In this document: positions 12,230-25,000 of the stretch, piece by piece | How positions within the stretch are numbered: the stretch's first letter is position 1 | Layout of the letters: the number at the start of each line of letters is the position of its first letter | The notes under the pieces: model-generated | What the model saw: only the letters and a program-made list of their open reading frames with translations | Told to the model about the DNA's origin: nothing | The model's database searches: none | Translations under genes and position numbers: made by a program | Source of the DNA: Dromiciops gliroides | Lineage: Eukaryota > Chordata > Mammalia > Microbiotheria > Microbiotheriidae | Length of the DNA: 64,000 nt | Direction of reading: 5' to 3' | Assembly (NCBI RefSeq): GCF_019393635.1 | Contig: NC_057863.1 | Span: 639,492,306 to 639,556,305 of the forward strand

Positions 12230-12835
12230 ACCCTGGCCACACCTTCTGCATCTCCAGGTCTTTGCACTGACTGGCCCACCTGGAAGGTGCTCCCTCCTCA
12301 TCTCTGCCTCCTGTGGGACCCCGCTTCCCCTTCCCACCCCAGCCCCTTCCTGAGGCTCTCTTCTACTCCAGAGGTCTCTTGTATGTGGCCGTTTACATCC
12401 ACGTTGTCTCCCCAGTTAGAATGTAAGTGCCCTGAGGGCAGGGACTGGTTTTCCTTTTCCGGCTGCATCCCGTACTCTGTCCCAGTGGTGTGCCTTGGCC
12501 AGTGTTCCCTAAACCCAGCGATCCCCCCTCCTGTCTTGTCCAAGTCTGTCCCTATGCTGAGAACTTCCTCACCTCCACCTCTCAGCATCCTTCCTTCAAG
12601 GCTCAGCTCCTGGGCCCCCCCTCCTACGAGAAGCTTTCCCGATTCCCCCCTTCCCTCCTTCCTTCTTCTCCTCCAATCATCATATATATGCGGGTACACC
12701 CTTAACCTCTTGTGCATTTTGTATTTCTTAGCAACATCGGAGTTGCTTTTTTTCCCTTGGTCTTCACATCCTTGATACCTAGTACAGAGCCTTGCGTTCA
12801 GTAGGTGCTTAATAAATGCTGTTGGCCTCTATTAT
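12230..12835 (+). mobile_element. L2 LINE 3' fragments
   Basis: Contains 'ccttcaaggctcagctcctg', 'ttagaatgtaagtgccctga', 'gggcagggactgg' and the terminal 'taggtgcttaataaatgctg', all L2 3' landmarks. Two overlapping fragments are likely. The 162-codon open frame inside is not a gene. Confidence 0.75.
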
Positions 12836-14039
12836 ACACCATCTCTCCCAGTGGCGGCCCCTAAGAAATGTTTGTTGAGTTAAAGGCCCCCTGAAGTTAT
12901 AGAATGTTTGGGAGGGACCCCTTGGCCCTTTAAACCAGTATCTTTTTGAAGGCTGGGTTCCCACTCCGTTCTCTGGAAGAATGTTCTGCTTATAAATACC
13001 CCAGGAGACCTGATGTCTGTGACCTGTCTCTAAGGGGCCAACAGAGAGCCCCGGAAAAGAGCAGCTTCCGCCAAGGTTTATCATGTGGTCCTGCAGAGGT
13101 GTGCAGGCTGGATGATGGCTTGTCGGAGGTCACGAGGCCACACACTGGGGCTTTGAGCCAGGATTCCAGGCTCCAGCCCTAGAGCCTAGAGCCCCAGACA
13201 GCACTTCTGAGGGGGAGTAAGCAGCATTCGGCTGGGAATTAGGAGATTCTCCAGGCCTTTTCCATGGCCACAGACACTGCCGCCTTCTTCCTAGGCTGTG
13301 TCCCCGGCACTGATCCGTGGCAGGAAAGGAAAACCCCAGAAGGGACAGTTGCTCCCTGCTGTTCCCAGGCCAGAGAAAGGGGGGGCCCCTTGGAAATTCA
13401 CAGCTGAGCAGAGGGCCTTGGGCTAAAGGTGTGCTGGGGGAGGGGGAGGAGAAGCAGCCTCACGGGCGTGCCCTCCCTGGCCAGTCCCCCCCCCCCCAGA
13501 ACCGAAGAGGAGGTGGGAGGGCCTGGGGCTCTGGGGTTGGCAGGAGCAGGTCTGGGAACCGGATGTCCTTTTTGCCTGGTGAGAAAGGAAACAGACCAAT
13601 TGGGGCTCCAGGCAGTTGAGCAGACCTCGTCGAGGGCTGGGGGTGGGGGAGGGCGGGCAGGGAATCTGACTGGTCAGAGTAACTGCAGGAGAGTGGGGGG
13701 GGTGTCACCGCTATTCTCCCTCCCCCTGCCTTTGACAAAGCCAAGCTGGGCTTAAGTTTGGAGCTTTCTCCAGAGCTCTGGAGTGGACACATCTGTCTTC
13801 CGCTGGGCAGAGACTTGAATTCCTCATAATCTGGCTGACCCCTGCAAAGGAAAAACAAGACCTGTCCCTTCTGAGGACCCCAAAGACATAAGGGGGGGAG
13901 CTTCCTTCCTTCTGGAGTGGGAGGATGGAGAGACAGAGCCCCCCTCCCCCAGCTGCTTATTTAACAATTGATTCAGAGAGAGAAGGGGAGTCTGAATTCA
14001 GGTCAGTTCCTTTCTGGGAGGGAAGCTTTGAACTGGCCA

Positions 14040-14235
14040 GACATTTGGTGGAAAAAACCCTGGATTTGGAATGAGAGGACCTGGGTTCAAATCCCACCCT
14101 TGCGGGACGACCTTCATGACCTTGGGCAATTCCTTAACTTGTCTGGGCCTCAGTTTCCAAACATGTAAAATGAGAGGTTTAGATTAAACAGCCTTGAGGT
14201 CCCTTCCTCTTCTAAATCTGAGATCCTGTGGATAA
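14040..14235 (+). mobile_element. MIR-type SINE
   Basis: Near-complete: 'ctggatttggaatgagagga', 'gggcctcagtttccaaacat', 'gtaaaatgagaggtttagat'. Confidence 0.85.
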
Positions 14236-14511
14236 GAAGGGAAGAAGAGAGAAGTTTGGATGGAGGCTAGACTGCCCCCAGCTTGTTGTTTGACCTTGGT
14301 GAGCTGACTTTTCCTGCTAGGCTTCCGTAGCGTTGACTAAGCTCCAGCTATGGTCAAGACATTGGCCCAGGCACTGGGGAGACCAAGAGAAAACAATCCC
14401 TGCCTTTGGGAGGAGGCAACATTTAAACAGAGAAATATTGATGTAAAAATGGGATTTTTATTTCAGGAAGAAACCAGAAGCCCATTAGCAGTATCTATAG
14501 AAGGCAAATAG

Positions 14512-14551
14512 GTGTGTGTGTGTGTGAGTGTGTGTGTGTGTGTGAGTGTGT
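14512..14551 (+). repeat. (TG)n microsatellite
   Basis: TG dinucleotides interrupted by TGAG. Confidence 0.95.
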
Positions 14552-14649
14552 AATTCTGATGTATTGGATCTAAAGTTGTCCATACAACTGAGCTCCCAAG
14601 GTCCCTTACACCTTGAATCACTGAGGCTCCTGAACTAGGTAACAGAGGA

Positions 14650-14830
14650 GATAAAGCCCAGGGACTGTGGAGGCATGAAGACCTGAGTTCAAATCCAGCT
14701 TCAGACACTTAGTAAGCTGTGTGACCTTGGGCAGAGTACTTCATCCACCTACTTCCCAGAGTTGTGAGAATCAAATGAGATAAGCCATCAAATGCTACAC
14801 AAAGGCGCTTAGCTATTATTATTTTCTTCA
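14650..14830 (+). mobile_element. MIR-type SINE
   Basis: 'gacctgagttcaaatccagc', 'gctgtgtgaccttgggcaga' and 'ttgtgagaatcaaatgagat' follow the CORE-SINE order. Confidence 0.85.
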
Positions 14831-15469
14831 TCGTCGTCTTCAGAGAGCCGGAATAACTCAGGGGGATTAGGCAAGGCATCCCGTGCCATCATGAGCCTTG
14901 AAGGAAGGTAGGCTCTGGACTGAACTCACTTTCCCCTCTCCCCTCTACTCCGCCCTGATCCTTCAGACCCCTTTCAGCTCCAAAGTCAATGATTGTGTCA
15001 CTTTCATAGGATGGTAGATAGAACCCTGGGACAGGACCCAGAAGTCATGCAGGCCAATGCTCTCATTTTACAGTGATGACACTGAAGCCATGAATTTAAT
15101 GGACTTGCCCAAGGGTCACTCAGCCAGTCGCTGGCCCACTTAGGGTTGAACTCTGAACCAAGGCTCTTTCCATAGCCCTCCTAAGTCCTGCTTCTTATTT
15201 TCTTACAAAATGGAAAGCACCAACCCCGACCTCCCTCTGGCTTAAGGAATGAAAACCATGAACCCAGTGGCTTTGCTAGTTGGAGTTTAAGGAGTCGGGA
15301 GATCCAAGGGAGAAGACGCCCACCCACAGCCCCGGGCGAGCACAGCAGCTTAGCCAGACGGGGAGCCCGCAGGGATACTCGCGTGCCCACATTAGAAATC
15401 TCTGGGATCCCGGGAAAGGGTGCTTGCCGAGCACCCCGGGGACCAGGCTGACCCTGGAACCTGACCTCA

Positions 15470-16170
15470 GAAGACGTCCCGCCCCGCCCCCTACACATTC
15501 ACTCCAGGAGTGGAGGTGGGCGCTCGAGTGTGCCACCGCAAAGGTGCCTGTGAAGAGGGGTGGGAAGGAGGCCGTGGCACCATGCCCTGGCCAGGCCCCT
15601 CGGGGCGCAGCCTCTCCCAGGCTCCTCCTAGGACCCCGGGCTAACTCCGCCCCGTCGGTCCCTCCCGCCCGGCTCAGGGCGGGGCCGGTCCCCTATGCAT
15701 TGGTCCGCCGCCGTGTCAGTTTCCCGGGGGGCGGCCCTGCCGGCCGAGAGGGGGCGGGACCCGAGGGACGGGACCCCGGAGTCCGGCGGGGCGGGGCCGG
15801 GCCGGACTGCGAGGAGCGGCGGCGGCGGCCAAAGTTTGGCCGGGGCCGGGGGCAGCGTGTTCCCCATACCCCGGGGGGTGGCGGCCGGAGCCGGAGGCGC
15901 GCGGGCATGCCGCGCGGGGGGCACTGAGAACCGGCCCGGCTTAGCGGGAGGCAGGGGCTCCCGGGGCCATGGGCTCGGGCGGCTGCTCCCGGCGCCACAA
16001 GGGGCTGGTGCAGACGGGCTTCCTGCTGACCGCGGCGCTCGGCCTGCTCGGCGGACTGCTGCTCTACGGCCACCTGGAGCAGAAGGCGCGGGCGGCCCAG
16101 ACGCTGGCCGCCACCTACCGCGGCCAGCAGGAGGCACTGTCGGCGCAGCTGCAGGGTGAGCGGGGGCGGG
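15470..16170 (+). promoter_or_regulatory. CpG-island promoter and 5' leader of the GOLIM4-like gene
   Basis: This is a sharply bounded GC- and CpG-rich stretch covering the presumed start site, leader and coding exon 1. Several GC boxes of the gggcgggg type lie at about 15677, 15751 and 15784, and an inverted CCAAT motif (attgg) lies near 15699. No TATA box is evident. This fits a housekeeping-type dispersed promoter, as expected for a Golgi gene. The exact start site cannot be read from sequence. Confidence 0.75.
15907..15927 (+). promoter_or_regulatory. Short upstream ORF (6 codons) before the GOLIM4-like start
   Basis: An ATG at 15907 opens six codons (MPRGGH) and stops at 15925-15927, 41 nt before the main ATG. 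It matters only if transcription starts upstream of 15907. Short uORFs like this can lower translation of the main frame. Confidence 0.4.
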
Positions 16171-18953
16171 GGGGTGGACCTGGGCACTGGCACGGGGTTG
16201 GGGGACCTGGCACGGGGACGGGGCTGGAAGGACTTGGGGAATGGGACGGGGCTGGGGGACCTGGGCACGGGGACGGGGCTGGAAGGACTTGGGAATGGGA
16301 TGGGGCTGGGGGACCTGGGCATGGGACGGGGCTGGGGGAACCTGGGCACTGGGATGGGGCTGGGGGACCTGGGCACTGGGACGGGGCTGGGGGAACTTGA
16401 GGACTGGGGAATAGAATTAGGGTTACTATGGAGTTCTGGGACAAAGACCTGGAGATGGAGGGAGGGGGTCTCCCGGGTTTGGAGGACACTGGGATGGGGC
16501 TGGGATGCATCCAAGGCTGCTAGGAGACTGGGAAGGGACTGTAGGCTGCTAGGGGGCCTGGGAAGCAGGGATGAAATGAGGTTTAGGGTTATTAAGGAGG
16601 TCTGGGATGAACAGAAACCCGGTGACTGAAGAAAGGAATTAGCTCGGGGACTGGAGGGAGAGTGAGGAAGCCAGGGGACTTGGGGATAGGGGCTGTAAAC
16701 AGTTAAAGCTGAAGGGATGCTTAGGGCCTCTAGAGAAGTAGGGGACTGGGAGGCCACTAGGGGGTGGGGGCTGCAGGGAGGCAGAGGAAGGGGTGGAAGG
16801 AAGCTGTAGTGATGAGGGGCCCAGGAGGACGGGGGCTATAGGGAGAAACTTCAGGGTTACAGCTTGAGGGGGGCAGAATGAGTTTGGTGAGTCAAAAGGG
16901 GAGGACTCTGCCTTCCAGGGCCCCTGCATCAGCTATGTTTTCTCACTGGGATCTGGAACCCCCATCATTTTGTCAGGCAGGACCCAGAGAGAGGTCTTGC
17001 CTCAGATCCCATGACTGAATTTAGAGGGGAAGGACCCAACAGAGAATGGCTGTCCCAAGGAACTTTTCCTGCCTGGCGCAATGGCCTGAGGGAGGGATTT
17101 GCTAATCTCTGACTCAGCTGTGCCAACCCCCCCCCCCCAGGCTCTTCTTCCTGTCTCCTCTTCCAGTGCTGGGCAGGCCTGTCTAAGGGTTGGGGGGGTG
17201 GTGTAGGGAGGAGCCGGTGGTTCTTTGCCTCCCTGTCTTTCCCCTCTCTGGCCCTTGAGTTGTGTGGCTGATTCTGTAGCAACAGAAACACTGAGATCGT
17301 TTGGGAGACTTTAGACCAGGGGCCATCGGGAGGTAGGGCCCAATGTCTGGGGTCCTTGCCAACACCATTGGCGTCTCTGTGCTTGGACCCAGGAAGTCCC
17401 TGCCAATCCCTGGGGACAGAGAAAACCAGGAAGGGGTGAGGAAGGAGAAGGGCAATGTGGGGGCTCAGTGCCAACTGGATTAGCATGATTAGCGTTGCTT
17501 CTCTCCGCCTGGGCTGGGCCTGTTAGGATTTGTAAACACCCTCCCACTCACTTTCACCTTGAAAGACTCATGGCATAGAGGTCTTCTGGATGGGGAACTA
17601 CAAAGAATATGCCCAAGAAGGGGAAAGCATCCAAGTATGCTTCAAAGGTAGGGAAGCTGAGGCTGGAAGTGGCCCAGTCGTTTGAAGGAGATTGCAAAGT
17701 GAGCTAGACATCAGAGACCCAGGAAAGGCTTCCATGCTTGTGTCTCCGCAAGCCTCCTGCTCTTCCCCACTTCCCCAGCCAACTCCTCCCAGACCAGCTC
17801 ATTAGCTTTGTCTTAAGAGACTTAGCTGAAAGAGACTCTCTACTGGCCTGATCCCCAGAGCGGGGCTACCTGGTAACCCTCCTCTGACACCGACCTGAGA
17901 CCCTTGAACAGAGCCAGGCATAAGAAGGAAGATTCCCTAAGGCATCCCACTTCAGAGTCCTTTTCATACCTCCTGTTCCTTCTAGTCTTTGGGATCTCTG
18001 ACCTTCATGTGAGTCCTCCAGTTAAGCCTGTTCCTCCCGTGTGCCTAGGTCTATGCCAGGCACTGAATGAAAAAACATGCGACACATTCCCTGCCCTCAG
18101 AGAGCTTACACTTGATGGGGCTTCTTGTCTCCCTAGCTAGAGTGCTGGGTATGCAGTGAGAAGAGTCAGGCATTGAGGCTGGTTGTTTGACAAACCAGGC
18201 AAAGCTTGGGTGTCCAAATGAGTGTCGTCCTTCAAATAGCACCTTAGGTGTCCACGCTGTTATTCCCACCAGGCTACCCTGGTTCGGGCTTCCTCTGTGA
18301 ACAGTCAGCCTTGGCATGGCAGCTGGCACAGAGAACAAGGTGGACTGGTATATTTTCAGCCATAGCAGCCTTGTTGGAATACTACTTTGAAGGGCAGCAC
18401 TCATCTGAGATGTGGTTTTATTGGTAAGCATCTCTATCATAATGCAATAATACTGGGTAGGTGATGTGCATCCTGGTAGTCAAGAGGTGGATGAGTGGAG
18501 GCCGGAAAGATCATGCCACCCCCCCACCCTGAGGAAGCTGGACCTGCCGTTGGGCCCTGAATATGCCAACAGGCACCTGTCACTGCACTAGGTACTTGAG
18601 ATAGGAAAATCTTGGGCCTTCCTTTCCTTCTTCTGGGCCTAGATTTCTTAGCTGTCAGAAGGTTGGAGGCAACATGTTGAAATGATGAGACTTGGATTAG
18701 GAGAGCATCTGGTTTGGATGGACCCCTGGCTCTGCCTCTTTTCTCAGCTGGGTGACCTTGAACCTGGACCTTCTCGGGGCCTCAGCTTCTTCATCCGGGA
18801 ATGAGGGACTTGGGTAAGATTATCTTCTCAGTGCCGTCTATCCCTTTGTTGGGATCACAGCCCCATTCACTCCCAATTCTGCTGTCTCCAAAATAAGGCC
18901 CGAGCCCCAGATATCTGTGTATATGTGAGTGAGTGTGAGTGTGTGTGTGTAAG

Positions 18954-19003
<50 letters not shown>

Positions 19004-22000
19004 GGAGGGAGGAGAGAGGAGGAGGGACAGAGAGGGAGGGAGGGAGGGAGAAGAGAGAGACACAGAGAGAGAGAGAGATGTGGAGGGGAATCCTTGGTCT
19101 CCTACTGCCACCACCCCTTCTCTGCCCTTTGTTCACTGGTCATAAAGGTTGGGTTTTTCCAAAGGATCTTTTCTAGGTTCTGGAGAGGGAGGTAAAAGTC
19201 ATCCTCAAAAATGTCTCCCTTATGAGTTAGCACAGGCTAAATCCCACCCCACCCCCTGCTCCCCACTCCCACTCAGCTGGCCCTTGTAGACAGACCTGGC
19301 CTGGCAGGATTTCTAGAGGAGTTGTTTGGGTCACCAAGTCTCACCCTAATCCCCTCTTTGCTTCTGTCCCTGTTCCCCATTGAGCTCTCCCACCTCTCTC
19401 CTTGGCAGGGTTAGTGATCTGAGAGGAGGGGAGGCTTAAATGTGCTGCCCCCAGGTTGTCTGAAGAAGAAAGAGGACTGACTACATGTGTTTGTGTTCAT
19501 TCGTGAGCGTAAAAATAACTGACCTTTCTGGGATGCATATAGTTTACAGAGTGCTTTAAAGACCTCATCTAGCTTGGTGGTACTGCAGTGGATAAAGCAC
19601 CCGCCCTGGATTCAGGAGGACTTGAGTTCAAATCCAGCTCAGATACGTGACCCTTAACAACTGTGTGAGCCTGGGCAAGTCACTTAACCCTCACTGCCAC
19701 GCCAAAACCCCCCAAAACCCCACCTCATCTCATTTGATCCTTACAACAAGCCTAGGAGTGTGTTAAAGGTATGATAATATCACCCTCATGTTACAGACGG
19801 GAAATCAAGGTTCCAAGGGGAAGAAACTTGTCCAGGGTCATACAGCTAAAGAGGCGAGATTCCTGTAGTGGATAGAGGGGGACTGGGAATCAGGAAGAAC
19901 TGAGCCAGAATGTTACCTCAGAAACTCACTGGCTGCATGACCCTCGGCAAATGACTCCACCTCTCTGGTCCTCTGTTTCCTCCTCCACAAAATGGGAATA
20001 ATTATGACGCTTTGGCTCATAGGTGCAAGAATTAAGTGAAAATATATATATAAGGCATTTTGCAAAACTTAAAGCAAGATAGAAATCTATTTCTGTTATT
20101 ATTGTTGTTGTTATTCATTATCCCCAAATCCAGGGGCAGCTAGGTGGTGCAGTGGTTTATCCACTGGCCCTGGATTCAGGAGTACCTGAGTTCAAATCTG
20201 GCCTCAGACACTTACTAGCTGTGTGACCCTGGGCAAATCACTTAACCCCCATTGCCCCTGCAAAAAAGAAAATTAAAAAAAAATGCATTCACATATCCAG
20301 CCCAGTATCTATACAATATCATATTATGCTTTGTATGAGCATAGTCATGTTTTCACATGTACCGACACACAAGAGATACATGTACATATGTATTAACAAA
20401 ACACAGGATGGGGGTCGGGGGAGAGAAAGGGGCTGGCTGCCTGATAGACTTGCCCCTTGTTTCTGGGGCTCTGAGCATAGACCAACAGAGAGGATGGAGG
20501 ATGGCACAGGAACCTCTCCCTAAGTTGTGTGTGTGTGTGCATGTACGTGTGCATATGTGTGTATGTGCACGTGTGTGATTATAACATTTAAATCTGGAAG
20601 GCATTTTAGGGATCACAAGAGTCCAACAACCTCATTTTCCAGAGGAGAAATCTGAGGCCCGGAAGTGTCAGGAATTCCCTCAAGATCCTCAGGGCCGTCA
20701 GTATGTATCACAGCTGGAATTTGGATCCAGATTGCCTGACTCCAAAGCCCATGTTGTTTCCTCTTCCCGTGTCTTGCAAATGAGAATGTTTTTCTGCTCG
20801 TGCCCTTGGGAGTCTGGGAAAGAGCAGGTGACCCGAGTGGGCTGATGAAGCCATCTGGGGTTCTTGGCCCGGGCCCATGGTCCTTGTGGGGAGAGGCCTG
20901 GGCTCCCACAGACAGCTCTGTGTGAGGGGGCACATCCTCCTTCTTGTCCTAGATTCTGTGAAGCCACTTACTCATGACGGACGCCGTGTCCTCCTGAAAA
21001 GAAGGCTGTTTGGGAGGCCAGCTGCCCTGACCGTCCTTCCTGGAGGGCCCCTAGCCCTGCATCCCCTTCTCCCCAGCACCAGCTGTGTAGACTTCCCCTG
21101 GAGAAGAGAGATTAATTGTCTCTTAGGAAGCCCTCCCTGTTGGCCCTTCCCTTTGTCCCAGGTTAGGGGTGACATCTCTCTTCATTCCTACTTCATGGAG
21201 CTGACTAAGAAGGAAGGGAGCCCATGGCCAGGGTTCCAGCTAAGTCATTGAATCATAGAATTCAGAGCTGGGAGGAACCTCAGAACCTCAGAGATTTCGC
21301 TAGCCCAGCCCCCTCATTGTCCAGAAGAGGAAGCTGAGGCCCTGGGGTGGGGGTGGGGTGTCAGGACTCGGGGAATCCTTTCTTCCAGCTCCATAGGGCT
21401 GCCTCAGTGGCCAGAATTGTCTGTCCAGTCTTTCTTGGGAAGACAATCCATGCCAGCCATCCTGCTTCACCACCCAGCTCCAGCCCTGGCTGAGGCCTCA
21501 TTTGCAGAGTTGCCTTATTTCCCTGGTGTTCACCAGAGAGTCCCAGCTCCTGTGGCCTGCCCCTCAAAAGCTTAGAGTCATAACTTGGGGTCTCCCCACC
21601 TGGGGTCCAGGACTGGACTCCATCCTTGGGAGACAGACGGCAGCAGCAGCAGAGCAGAGGGCAAGGGCCGTGGCTAGCCTAGCCCAAGTCTTTTCCTCCT
21701 TCAGCTGAAGGCCTGGGGCCTACCTGAGTTTGGAGGGGGCGGGGCCTGGAAGTTTTTCAGTGGGACTTTGGGGAGTATTCTGTTTCTGCCTCCTCTGGGG
21801 CCCTAGGGGGTCCCTTGGCTGGGGACTGGGTAGGTAGAGGTCCAGCGATGGTGAGAAACAAGCTGCATTCTGTCTCAGGCGGGAGCCAGGGTTTGGAGAG
21901 AGGAGGGAGAAGCTGGCCAATGGGCCTAGGAGGCAGTGCCGGGCCTGGGGTGGGGGGGGAGATGTTGTAATTTTCCAGATTCAGAGGTTTCCAAGTGAGC

Positions 22001-25000
22001 ACAGAAGCTTTTCAGGAGTTGGCAGTGTCTGTTTTCAGAATGTTTGTGGCCTGTGACTTGGCGTGGGGAAGGAAATCAAGGTTGGGGTGGGGGTGGGGGT
22101 GGGAAGAGAAGGAAGGGGTGAAGACGAGGAGGAAGAGGCCTGTGCCTCTCTGGTATGTGTGTGTATTCCCTCCCCCAGGATGCTTAGCTCACTCCTTCCC
22201 CTCCCCCATCCCCCTAATTCCCCCTGGAAAATTGTGAAGTAGGAAAAAGAACATTAGTGGGGTCTGATGGAAGCCAGAGCAAGCCCTCAGTTTATCCGTC
22301 TAAAAGATGGGCTTGTTTCTCTCTTTTCACGTATTCATCTTTTTTTTTTTTAAAGTGAGGCAATGGGGGTTAAGTGACTTGCCCAGGGTCACACAGCTAG
22401 TAAGTGTCAAGTGTCTGAGGCCAGATTTGAACTTAGGTCCTCCTGAATCCAGGGCCGGTGCTCTATCTACTGTGCCACCTAGCTGCCCCTCACTTGTTCA
22501 TCTTAACCTGGGCCCTTGACCCCATCCCTTCCCTGAGATTTGGAATAGATCTTCTCCCCAACCTTCTGGCCTCTTCCCCACAGTGGTCTATGAGCATCGG
22601 TCCCGCCTGGAGCGGTCCCTGCAGAAGGAACGGGGGGAACACAAGAAGACCAAGGAGGGTAAGGGTCTGCAGTGCCTCTGGGGCTCTGAAATCCAGGTTA
22701 GAGAGAGATGCCCACCATCCTCCAAGGGGCCAAGTCTGGCCTTGCCTCCTGCCTCCTTGGGTCCCTGCCGGATGTGATCACGGGATGGCGTGGCATGGCA
22801 TGGCATGGCATGGCATGGGTCTATCTCTGTCTCCTCTATGGATGGCTTCTGGGCTCCAGACTACTCCCAGGCTAGAAGCTGTGCACCTGGATGTCCCTCT
22901 GGGGAGGAATTACGGTGACTGTCTGGGGCAATTCCTGAGACTAGGAAGTGGGTTAGGGTGGGAAGAACCCATCCTGGCAGTGGGACAGGGTACATGCCAA
23001 GGTCCTCTCCTCTCCAGATTTCCTAGTGTACAAACTGGAGGCGCAGGAAGCTCTCAACAAGGAAAAGGTCAGTGGGGCTGAGGGGGGGCGGCATTCAGCA
23101 CTCTAAGTATAGGAGGGACCCCACCACTGCTGAACTGTAGCTGGGGAGTGGGGGATCTTGAAGGTCAGGATAATGGGGAGTGCCTGCTGTCAGGGCACAG
23201 CCTAGCGAATAAGTGCATTTTGGCATCTTCTGGGGGTACAAGGTGTGTCTGACAGGCCTCACAACATGGAACTGAGGGGGTTGGAAAGCAGGAATCAGTG
23301 AATTAGAGTATCATGATTGAAAAGAGGAGAGCAGTGCAGGGCAGTGCTCTGGATTGGGAATGGGGATCCCTAGATTGCTGTGTGACCTTGGATAAATCAC
23401 TTCTCCTCCCTAGTCCTTTTCCACAGAATTAGGGGTGGAGAGGACTTGGACTCAGTAATCTTTAAGACACTTATTGAACAAATATTCTTTGTTCTGAGGC
23501 CAACCAACCTTTTGGGCCTTAGCAGACCTGCCTTAATGAGCAGATAAGAATGATTTGTAATGAGCACAAACGTGGTGTCTATGTGGCTTCCACGATTCTG
23601 GAGAAGACACAGAAAGATGGTGGACGGCCTCAGTTTAAACAAGATCATCCCGTTGGCCCTCAGATGTGGACGGGGCAGGCATGCTGGGCGTTCCTGTCTG
23701 TGGACCTTTAGGGATGCCCCCTCCTCAGACCTGAGTCCACGGTGTAGACCCCTAGACCGTTTCTGTGTGTCCTGGACCCCTCGGGCAGGCTGGCGAAGCC
23801 TGTGGGTCCCTCCTCCGAATCATGTTTCTAAATCCTAAAAGATATAGAGGGGCAGCTAGATGGCGCAGTGGATAAAGCACCGGCCCTGGATCCAGGAATA
23901 ACTGAGTTCAAATCCGGCCTCAGACACTTGACACTTACTAGCTGTGTGACCCTGGGCAAGTCACTTAACCCCCATTGCCTGCAAAAAAAAAAAAAAAAGA
24001 TATAGAATCACAAAGGAAGCCAGTTCGATTGGGAATGAAGATGTAATCCCTCTTTCCCCTATAAGTTATCCTCTGAAATCTGGCCACAGACCCCTTGGGT
24101 GTCCCTAGGTAAACGTCCCTGGGGGAGGGAGCAGTGTTCCCACCTACTTGTCACTGTGTGTGATGAAGTATCTGTTCTCTCTTCATGGACCTGGGGCCCG
24201 GGCTACAGCAAGACTCGATGAACCGCTATGGGGCCCTTAGCTCCCAGCACAGGATCCTCAAGGCAAGCAGACCCCGGGGCAGGGTCGGGATCACCCCCTT
24301 TCACCGACTGCCCCATCTCCAATGTGCTAAGCCAGGCCTAGGGCTTGGGGATGGGCATTCGTGGGGGTGCTTGGATGTCCGCGTCTGAGGTGGCCCCTCA
24401 TCCTGGCCAGTGGGGCCGCCTAGGGGAGGGCTGTTGTGCCAGCATGGTGCGGGGGGCACCTGGTGGTCTGGGTTTGCAGATTTCTGCAAAGGGATGGCAG
24501 AGCTGAGGAAGCAGGGGTCAGGGGGGCTTGGCCTAAGACCAGGGAAAGGAGTGGGCCCTTGGTTCTTAGGGAAGCGTTTGCGCTCTGTCTCCTTTCTCTG
24601 AATTTCTCTGGTGTTTGAGGACCCTGAAGGCACTTGCTCTGGGGGAGAAGAAAAGCCTCGGGTGGGGTGAGGGGAGCTGGTGCTGACTCTAACATCAGGG
24701 GACCCCCTTCCATTCCCAGAACCAACATGAGGATGTGAAGAAGCAATTGTTGGACTTGCAGCTGCAGCACAGCGGGCTGAGGCTGGAGCATCGGAAGGCC
24801 CTGGAGAGCCATGGGCAGCGCTATGCCCAGCTACAGCGGGAGAAAGACAGCGAAGTGGCCAGTCTGCAGGGTGAGGCCCGGGGAGCTGCAGCTGAGCACT
24901 GGAGAGACAGGGCCCCCCAGGGGGCCCCAGGCTGAGGGGGAGGCAGGGTCCCTGGCCTCTGGAAGCCCCAGGCTGAGGGGAGGCAGCTTCTTTCCCCTAA

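Larger units (their letters stand above)
1..15400. other. Upstream gene-free region
   Basis: No exon with credible splice sites or family match was found. The 5' third is filled by LTR-like pieces (2.2-3.2 kb) and an old L3/CR1 LINE (3.4-5.7 kb). The rest holds SINEs, L2 and MIR pieces and single-copy-looking GC-moderate DNA (10.7-11.2, 13.0-13.95 and 14.85-15.4 kb) where I see nothing definite. Confidence 0.6.

Noticed and set aside
12287..12775. 162-codon + strand open frame
   Set aside because: Lies in L2 LINE 3' sequence and is not the LINE's coding part; translation has no domain character.
15280..15927. 215-codon + strand open frame upstream of the GOLIM4-like start
   Set aside because: Low-complexity Arg/Gly/Pro translation of the CpG island, ends before the true ATG, in another frame and without similarity.
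15693..16757. 354-codon open frame on the minus strand across the GOLIM4-like promoter and exon 1
   Set aside because: It is antisense to the CpG island and the G-rich minisatellite; Pro/Ser/Arg-rich composition is a by-product of GC content and there is no family match.
22307..22519. Recurrent peptides 'GLSDLPRVTQLVSVKCLRP' and 'APALDSGGPEFKSGLRHLTL' seen at many sites
   Set aside because: These are the two strands of the CORE-SINE consensus, not a protein family.
24263..24286. Exon 4 extension to the GT donor at 24287
   Set aside because: It adds eight residues not found in the GOLIM4 pattern; the GC donor gives an exact homologous join. Kept as a possible splice variant.
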